A stretch of DNA of 9,798 nt from Burkholderiales bacterium (GTDB taxonomy: Bacteria > Pseudomonadota > Gammaproteobacteria > Burkholderiales > UBA11063), in contig JAJFBO010000022.1 of NCBI GenBank assembly GCA_020697025.1, positions 1 through 9,798 of the forward strand. Direction: 5' to 3'. The position numbers were made by a program, and so were the translations under genes. Each line of letters starts with the position of its first letter. Position 1 is the stretch's first letter. The notes beneath the pieces were generated by a model, which saw only the letters and a list, made by a program, of their open reading frames with translations, had not been told where the DNA came from and did not search any database. This document shows, one piece after another, positions 6,054-9,798 of the stretch.

Positions 6054-6778
6054 TTACCACCGTTTTGGTATTTCTTTCCTAATGAGTCAACTTTATCTTG
6101 TAATTGTTTAATTAATCCATCAATTCCACTTTTTGTTACTGTTTCATTAAACTGTGTGCGGTAGGATGTTACCTGGCTTGCATTTTCAATTTTTATATCA
6201 TAAGCTTTCCATGAGCCTGTAGTGTTAGCTAAATCATATTCTACTTTTATTAGATTATTATTGCTGCCATTATTTGGTAATGTAATTTGACTTACAACTG
6301 CTGCCTTTTTAGATGATACTGTAGCACTAAGTATATTAGTCTTGGCACCTTTGAACTGAGCCATTGCTGATGAATAAGTCCTGATTAATAATTGCTTAAA
6401 AAGGTTAACTAATTGACTTTGCTGTTTTGGTGTTGCTAATTTCCAATTATTGCCCAAAGCATATCTCGTCATTAAGTTAAAATCAAATTGTGAAGTAACT
6501 ACATCAGTCATTTGGGCCGCAGCATTTTTATTTATTAGCGCAATAGCTTTATTTGAAGTGTCGCGTACCACAGCACAGGCAGTCCCTGCTCCGCAATCCA
6601 CCCCATTTGTAACTGTAACCGTACCTGCTGATGATACATTAGCAGAAGCAGGATTTGTTTTTATGCCAGGAGCACTTTTAGCAGAATCTGCAAAGCAGTT
6701 AATACCAATAGTAGCCACAAATAAGCTAATTAATATTTTTTTAAGCGCATTATTACAGTTTAAATTGATTGTTTTCAT
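6050..6778 (-). CDS. mlaC: Periplasmic phospholipid-binding protein MlaC
   Basis: MlaC carries phospholipids between the outer-membrane MlaA complex and the inner-membrane MlaFEDB complex. A signal peptide (about residues 1-30, KKILISLFVATIGINCFA) precedes a probable cleavage site before Asp31. The MlaC/Ttg2 domain starts near residue 75 and shows FDFNLMTRYALGNNWKLAT (98-116), LLIRTYSSAMAQFKGAK (129-145), GSWKAYDIKIENASQVTSYR (187-206) and GIDGLIKQLQDK. The C-terminus ends NGGK, as I recall for Neisseria. Length is 242 against about 211 in E. coli. The extra length is a Ser/Ala/Thr/Val-rich stretch at about 31-72 carrying Cys62 and Cys68 (DCGAGTAC), a possible disulfide in the periplasm. AGAGGAA just before the ATG is the strongest ribosome binding site in the operon. 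mlaD ends 13 nt upstream. Confidence 0.92.
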   Translation of the reverse strand: MKTINLNCNNALKKILISLFVATIGINCFADSAKSAPGIKTNPASANVSSAGTVTVTNGVDCGAGTACAVVRDTSNKAIALINKNAAAQMTDVVTSQFDFNLMTRYALGNNWKLATPKQQSQLVNLFKQLLIRTYSSAMAQFKGAKTNILSATVSSKKAAVVSQITLPNNGSNNNLIKVEYDLANTTGSWKAYDIKIENASQVTSYRTQFNETVTKSGIDGLIKQLQDKVDSLGKKYQNGGK

Positions 6779-6791
6779 ATTTCCTCTTTCT

Positions 6792-7253
6792 TTATTTTGT
6801 ACTCATATTAGTCATAAATTTACCAATTAACTCTTCTAGCACCATTGCTGATGACGTAATGGTTATAGTTCCGCCATTTGGTATATACTCAGTATCTGCG
6901 CCAGATTGTAAGCCAATATACTGTTCACCAAGTAAACCAGTAGTTAAAATCTGTGCCGAAGAATCAGTGCTAAATTTATAATTGTTATTAATGTCCATTG
7001 TTACTTGAGCCTGATAAGTTTTACCATTAAGGCTGATATTAGTTACCCGTCCAACAATAAAGCCTGAAACTTTTACTGGAGCATCAACCTTTAGTGAACC
7101 TATATTACTAAAGTTTGCATTTAAAGTATAAGTCCCGGAAGTCTTTCCATTAAAAGTGGTTACCCCTGCCACGCGTAGGGATAAAAATGCAACACATATT
7201 ATACCAATTAATATAAACAGACCAACAAAAAAATCTAAAGTTACACGTTTCAT
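6792..7253 (-). CDS. mlaD: MCE-domain protein MlaD
   Basis: MlaD is anchored in the inner membrane and forms a hexameric MCE ring that guides lipids between MlaE and MlaC. The 153-residue product has one N-terminal membrane helix (DFFVGLFILIGIICVAFLSL, about 7-26). The MCE domain follows (about 38-120), including VDAPVKVSGFIVGRV, and then TTGLLGEQYIGLQSG. The tail AMVLEELIGKFM is the helix that lines the hexamer pore in this family. An upstream in-frame TTG at 7265 would add MESP, but GGAAAG (7258-7263) is placed correctly only for the ATG at 7253, so that start is preferred. Length suits single-MCE MlaD proteins, although E. coli MlaD is longer (183). mlaE ends 31 nt upstream. Confidence 0.93.
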   Translation of the reverse strand: MKRVTLDFFVGLFILIGIICVAFLSLRVAGVTTFNGKTSGTYTLNANFSNIGSLKVDAPVKVSGFIVGRVTNISLNGKTYQAQVTMDINNNYKFSTDSSAQILTTGLLGEQYIGLQSGADTEYIPNGGTITITSSAMVLEELIGKFMTNMSTK

Positions 7254-7257
7254 AGGG

Positions 7258-7263
7258 CTTTCC
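7258..7263 (-). promoter_or_regulatory. Ribosome binding site that fixes the mlaD start
   Basis: GGAAAG on the minus strand ends 4 nt before the ATG at 7253. It overlaps the TTG at 7265, which would otherwise give a four-residue longer protein. Its placement argues for the ATG. Confidence 0.6.
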
Positions 7264-7284
7264 AATACTTTTTCTAAATATTAA

Positions 7285-8067
7285 TTAAAACATTAATGCA
7301 GTTAAAATAAAATCCAGGGCTAATATGGTTAATGCTGAACTAACCACGGTATTTGTTGTTGCCAAAGATACGCCTTCTGCAGTCGGCTTGGCAATAAAGC
7401 CCTGATAAACAGCAATTAAGGTGGCTGCAATACCAAAAATAAAACTCTTAATTAATCCATTTATAATATCGTCATGTAAATTTACACTACTTTGCATTTG
7501 CGACCAAAATGTTCCTTTATCCAAGTGTAATAAAACCACACCAACAAAATAGCCGCCCCAAATACCAGCAGTATTAAATAATAAAGATAAAACTGGCACG
7601 GCAATAATTCCACCAATAAATTTTGGGGCTACAATGCGCTTGATTGGATCTACTGCCATAACACTCATAGCATCAATTTGTTCAGTTGCTTTCATTAGGC
7701 CAATTTCAGCAGTCATTCCAGAACCAGCCCTTGCTGCAAATAAAATTGCACTAAGTACCGGTCCTAGCTCACGTAGCAATGATAGAGCAACGACAGAGCC
7801 TAACATACTAACTGAATTAAACCGCTCTAAAGTATTATAGCCTTGTAAACCAAGAACCATACCAACAAACCATCCAGATACAGTAATAATTACAATTGAA
7901 CGAACACCAGAGAAATGAATCTCCTTTATGATTAACCGAAAATTTTTGAATGAATAAGTAAGGTTAATTAATATTTGAAAAAAAAGCGCAGTAATTCGCC
8001 CCAGATGCAAAATGAATGTAGTAAATGGATTACCGATTACTGCTATAGTATTATATATTCGTCTCAC
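7285..8067 (-). CDS. mlaE: Mla ABC transporter permease MlaE
   Basis: MlaE is the inner-membrane permease of the phospholipid ABC transporter, working as a dimer with MlaF ATPases below and the MlaD ring above. The 260-residue product has the usual length, an amphipathic N-terminal region (residues 1-50) and about five membrane segments. Conserved segments are GMVLGLQGYNTLERF (69-83), LSLLRELGPVLSAILFAARAGSGMTAEIG (95-123) and MKATEQIDAMSVM (125-137), the coupling helix that touches MlaF. The C-terminal helix is SSALTILALDFILTALMF. Translation begins at GTG (8065-8067), whose bases overlap the mlaF TGA in GTGA (8064-8067), with GGAAAA in the end of mlaF as ribosome binding site. The start/stop overlap implies coupled synthesis with the ATPase. 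Confidence 0.95.
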   Translation of the reverse strand: MRRIYNTIAVIGNPFTTFILHLGRITALFFQILINLTYSFKNFRLIIKEIHFSGVRSIVIITVSGWFVGMVLGLQGYNTLERFNSVSMLGSVVALSLLRELGPVLSAILFAARAGSGMTAEIGLMKATEQIDAMSVMAVDPIKRIVAPKFIGGIIAVPVLSLLFNTAGIWGGYFVGVVLLHLDKGTFWSQMQSSVNLHDDIINGLIKSFIFGIAATLIAVYQGFIAKPTAEGVSLATTNTVVSSALTILALDFILTALMF

Positions 8068-8888
8068 GAGAATTTTTCCATTTGGTTATTTAAACCCATA
8101 TAAGTATTATAGTTTAATGTAGTAGCATATTCAAAATTAAATGGACCGCTTACTTGTCCATCAACAAATTGGCGAACGATAGGGTTATTGGTTTTCTTTA
8201 CTTCTTCCGGCGTTCCAGCGGCTACTATTTCCCCGTTAGCCATAAAGTAGATATAATCAACTATTTTTAGTGAGGCTTCGATATCGTGTGTCACCAATAC
8301 TGAAGTTTGGCCCAAAGCATTATTTAATTTTTTGATTAGCATTGCCGAGACATTCAGGGAAATTGGATCAAGTCCGGTAAAAGGCTCATCATATAGCATT
8401 AACTGTGGGTCAAGAGCTATTGACCTGGCTAAGGCAACTCGTCTGGCCATACCGCCAGATAATTCCTGCGGCATCATGTGTTGCGTACCAAACAATCCTA
8501 CTGCTTCTAATTTCATGGCAACTATTTTATCAATTATTTCTTTTGGCAAGTCAGTATGTTCTTTAAGGCTAAATGCTACATTTTCATATACTGTCATATC
8601 GGTAAATAAGGCGCCAAATTGAAATAACATACCCAAATTACGACGCAGCTTTAATATTTCGCTATTACTTAAAGTAGAAATATTCTTCCCAAATACATTT
8701 ACACGTCCATAGTTAGGCTTATATTGGCCTGATATAAGGCGAAGTAAAGTTGTTTTGCCGCTACCGCTGCCACCCATAATGGCAGTAATTTTGCCTTGTG
8801 GTATATTCAGCGAAATATTTTTTACGATTGGTTTATCTTCTTCATAACCAAAAGTGGCGTTTTCAATAGTAACTATATTATTTTCCAT
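8064..8888 (-). CDS. mlaF: Mla ABC transporter ATP-binding protein MlaF
   Basis: MlaF is the cytoplasmic ATPase powering phospholipid movement through MlaE/MlaD. All ABC motifs are intact in the 274-residue product: Walker A GGSGSGKT (39-46, Lys45), Q-loop Gln90, signature LSGGM (143-147), Walker B LMLYDE (163-168, Glu168), GLDP after it, and His201 in VTHDIE. The tail after residue 240, FVDGQVSGPFNF and onward, is the MlaF-type C-terminal extension that in E. coli MlaF contacts the neighbouring subunit and MlaB; here it runs to residue 274. It is the first gene of a six-gene operon ending with mlaA. The start at 8888 has no good ribosome binding site and sits only 8 nt after a -10 box, so the leader may be nearly absent. 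Confidence 0.95.
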   Translation of the reverse strand: MENNIVTIENATFGYEEDKPIVKNISLNIPQGKITAIMGGSGSGKTTLLRLISGQYKPNYGRVNVFGKNISTLSNSEILKLRRNLGMLFQFGALFTDMTVYENVAFSLKEHTDLPKEIIDKIVAMKLEAVGLFGTQHMMPQELSGGMARRVALARSIALDPQLMLYDEPFTGLDPISLNVSAMLIKKLNNALGQTSVLVTHDIEASLKIVDYIYFMANGEIVAAGTPEEVKKTNNPIVRQFVDGQVSGPFNFEYATTLNYNTYMGLNNQMEKFS

Positions 8889-8896
8889 AGACCATC

Positions 8897-8905
8897 ATTA
8901 TAGCA
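8897..8905 (-). promoter_or_regulatory. Extended -10 promoter of the mla operon
   Basis: The minus strand reads TGCTATAAT, a perfect -10 with the TGn extension. No acceptable -35 is found at 16-18 nt. The predicted transcription start (about 8890-8891) is two or three nucleotides from the mlaF ATG at 8888, so the mRNA from this promoter would be almost leaderless. Confidence 0.5.
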
Positions 8906-8914
8906 TATAAGATT

Positions 8915-8924
8915 AGAATATTCT
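8915..8924. repeat. 10-bp palindrome between the mla and ubiA promoters
   Basis: AGAATATTCT is a perfect palindrome in the 81-bp gap between the divergent genes. It covers the -35 area of the mlaF promoter and touches the TGn element of the candidate ubiA promoter, so a protein bound there could affect both. Only one such site is visible, and a short AT-rich palindrome can arise by chance. Confidence 0.3.
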
Positions 8925-8932
8925 GGTAAAAT
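8924..8932 (+). promoter_or_regulatory. Candidate ubiA promoter (extended -10)
   Basis: TGGTAAAAT is a five-of-six -10 hexamer with the TGn extension; no good -35 is seen upstream. Transcription would start near 8939, giving a leader of about 30 nt to the ubiA ATG. Confidence 0.35.
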
Positions 8933-8969
8933 CTGGGAAAATGTTATTTTATAAGTTTAGGTTAAGCAA

Positions 8970-9798
8970 ATGAAAAATCCATATTTACGTTTAATTCGCT
9001 TTGATAAACCAATTGGTACTTTATTACTACTTTGGCCTACACTTTGGGCCTTATTTATTGCCGCTAACGGGCGCCCGCCGCTATATGCAGTTATAGTGTT
9101 TACTTTAGGTGTTTTTCTTACTCGTAGTGCGGGCTGTGCGATCAACGATTACGCAGATATAGAATTTGATAAACATGTCAGGCGAACAAAAGACAGGCCA
9201 TTAGCAAGTGGTGAAATAAGTAAAAAGAAAGCATTATTAGTTTGTGCCCTGTTTAGTGGGGGAGCATTTATTTTAGCCTATACAACTCTAAAAATTACGA
9301 CTTTGTTATGGAGTATCCCTGCGTTAGTTATATTTATTACATATCCTTTTACAAAAAGATTTTTAGCTGTTCCTCAGGCTTATTTAGGAATTGCTTATAG
9401 TTTTGGGATACTAATGGCATTTATCCAATTACAAAATAAGCTACCAGGCATTGCATTGATAATATTTACCGCTAATTTCTTCTGGGTAATTGGCTACGAT
9501 ACGATTTATGCCATGGTTGATATGAAAGATGATATAAAAATTGGTATTAAAACTTCCGCGCTAACTTTTGGTATTTATGTGGTGCCTATAATATGTACAT
9601 GTTATATAATTTTTGCAGTTTTACTGGGCTATATGGCTTTTTTAATGCATTTTAATTTATTTTTTTGGATATCATGGCTATATGCGACGTTTATTTTAGC
9701 TTATCAGGTTAAATTAGCAAGTAAGAGCTCCAGTTTGTTTAGAATGTTTTTATTAAATAATCGGGTAGGGTGCATCATATTTATAGGAATAATACTAG
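8970..9798 (+). CDS. ubiA: 4-hydroxybenzoate polyprenyltransferase, C-terminus cut by right edge
   Basis: UbiA is an integral membrane prenyltransferase that attaches the polyprenyl tail to 4-hydroxybenzoate, the second step of ubiquinone synthesis. From the ATG at 8970 an open frame of 276 codons continues to the window end. The E. coli enzyme has 290 residues, so only a short tail should be missing. It shows IRFDKPIGTLLLLWPTLWAL (9-28), the first Mg-prenyl-diphosphate motif NDYADIEFD (59-67), RTKDRPLASG (72-81), TYPFTKR (124-130) and the second Asp-rich motif YDTIYAMVDMKDD (176-188), then IGIKT and NNRVG. Multiple membrane helices are evident. The start is followed directly by the family's N-terminal motif, with a weak AGGT about seven nucleotides upstream. 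It is divergent from mlaF. Identification is secure. Confidence 0.95.
   Translation, partial: MKNPYLRLIRFDKPIGTLLLLWPTLWALFIAANGRPPLYAVIVFTLGVFLTRSAGCAINDYADIEFDKHVRRTKDRPLASGEISKKKALLVCALFSGGAFILAYTTLKITTLLWSIPALVIFITYPFTKRFLAVPQAYLGIAYSFGILMAFIQLQNKLPGIALIIFTANFFWVIGYDTIYAMVDMKDDIKIGIKTSALTFGIYVVPIICTCYIIFAVLLGYMAFLMHFNLFFWISWLYATFILAYQVKLASKSSSLFRMFLLNNRVGCIIFIGIIL

Noticed and set aside
6450..6981. Two overlapping plus-strand frames of 126 and 70 codons opposite mlaC and mlaD
   Set aside because: Antisense to well-supported mla genes, without plausible ribosome binding sites or recognisable domains. They look like shadows of the codon bias of the true strand.
7254..7265. TTG start for mlaD at 7265
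   Set aside because: The TTG overlaps the GGAAAG that serves the ATG at 7253, and MKRVTLDFFVGLF is a normal MlaD start.
8957..9145. 62-codon minus-strand frame at the start of ubiA
   Set aside because: Antisense to the conserved N-terminus and first membrane segments of UbiA.
1..9798. tRNA, rRNA, CRISPR array, insertion sequence, toxin-antitoxin or defence genes
   Set aside because: Looked for on both strands; no cloverleaf, regular spaced repeat, transposase motif or small coupled gene pair of that kind was seen. Almost all sequence is accounted for by housekeeping genes.

Overview
The window is AT-rich, gene-dense chromosomal DNA from a Gram-negative proteobacterium. The diderm envelope is shown by a complete Mla phospholipid-transport operon. 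One operon carries mlaF-E-D-C-B and also mlaA. As I recall it, this is the arrangement in Neisseria; in E. coli mlaA sits elsewhere. MlaC also ends in NGGK, as I remember for neisserial MlaC. Together with UbiA (ubiquinone synthesis) this points to a low-GC beta-proteobacterium related to Neisseriales. That placement is an inference from gene content and remembered sequences, not a database result.

Layout. 1-618 (-): N-terminal 206 codons of a KimA-like APC-superfamily permease, cut by the left edge. 849-1061 (+): rpsU, ribosomal protein S21, behind a strong promoter and a roughly 120-nt leader, and closed by a strong intrinsic terminator. 1148-1981 (+): rsmI, a 16S rRNA 2'-O-methyltransferase with a GTG start. 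Its best promoter candidate lies inside the rpsU terminator. 1982-2191: AT-rich convergent intergenic region with two overlapping perfect palindromes. 2192-3442 (-): glyA. 3468-4904 (-): manC-type bifunctional enzyme for GDP-mannose supply, probably co-transcribed with glyA. 4973-8888 (-): mlaFEDCBA, with start/stop overlaps or short gaps at most junctions. 8970-9798 (+): ubiA, divergent from mla and cut by the right edge.

How the genes fit together. MlaF, MlaE, MlaD and MlaB should form the inner-membrane ABC complex, MlaC the periplasmic lipid shuttle and MlaA the outer-membrane component. ManC supplies GDP-mannose for surface polysaccharide, GlyA makes one-carbon units and glycine, and S21 and RsmI act on the 30S subunit and decoding centre.

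This is mostly housekeeping DNA. I see no mobile element, CRISPR array, toxin-antitoxin pair, defence island or RNA gene, and no clear new multi-gene system. The points worth a second look are the rsmI promoter nested in the rpsU terminator, a MlaA without a lipobox, a MlaC with a Ser/Ala/Thr-rich N-terminal extension and a cysteine pair, a dyad over the manC -10 box, the palindromes between rsmI and glyA, and the recurrence of extended -10 (TGn) promoters at five of six candidate sites.
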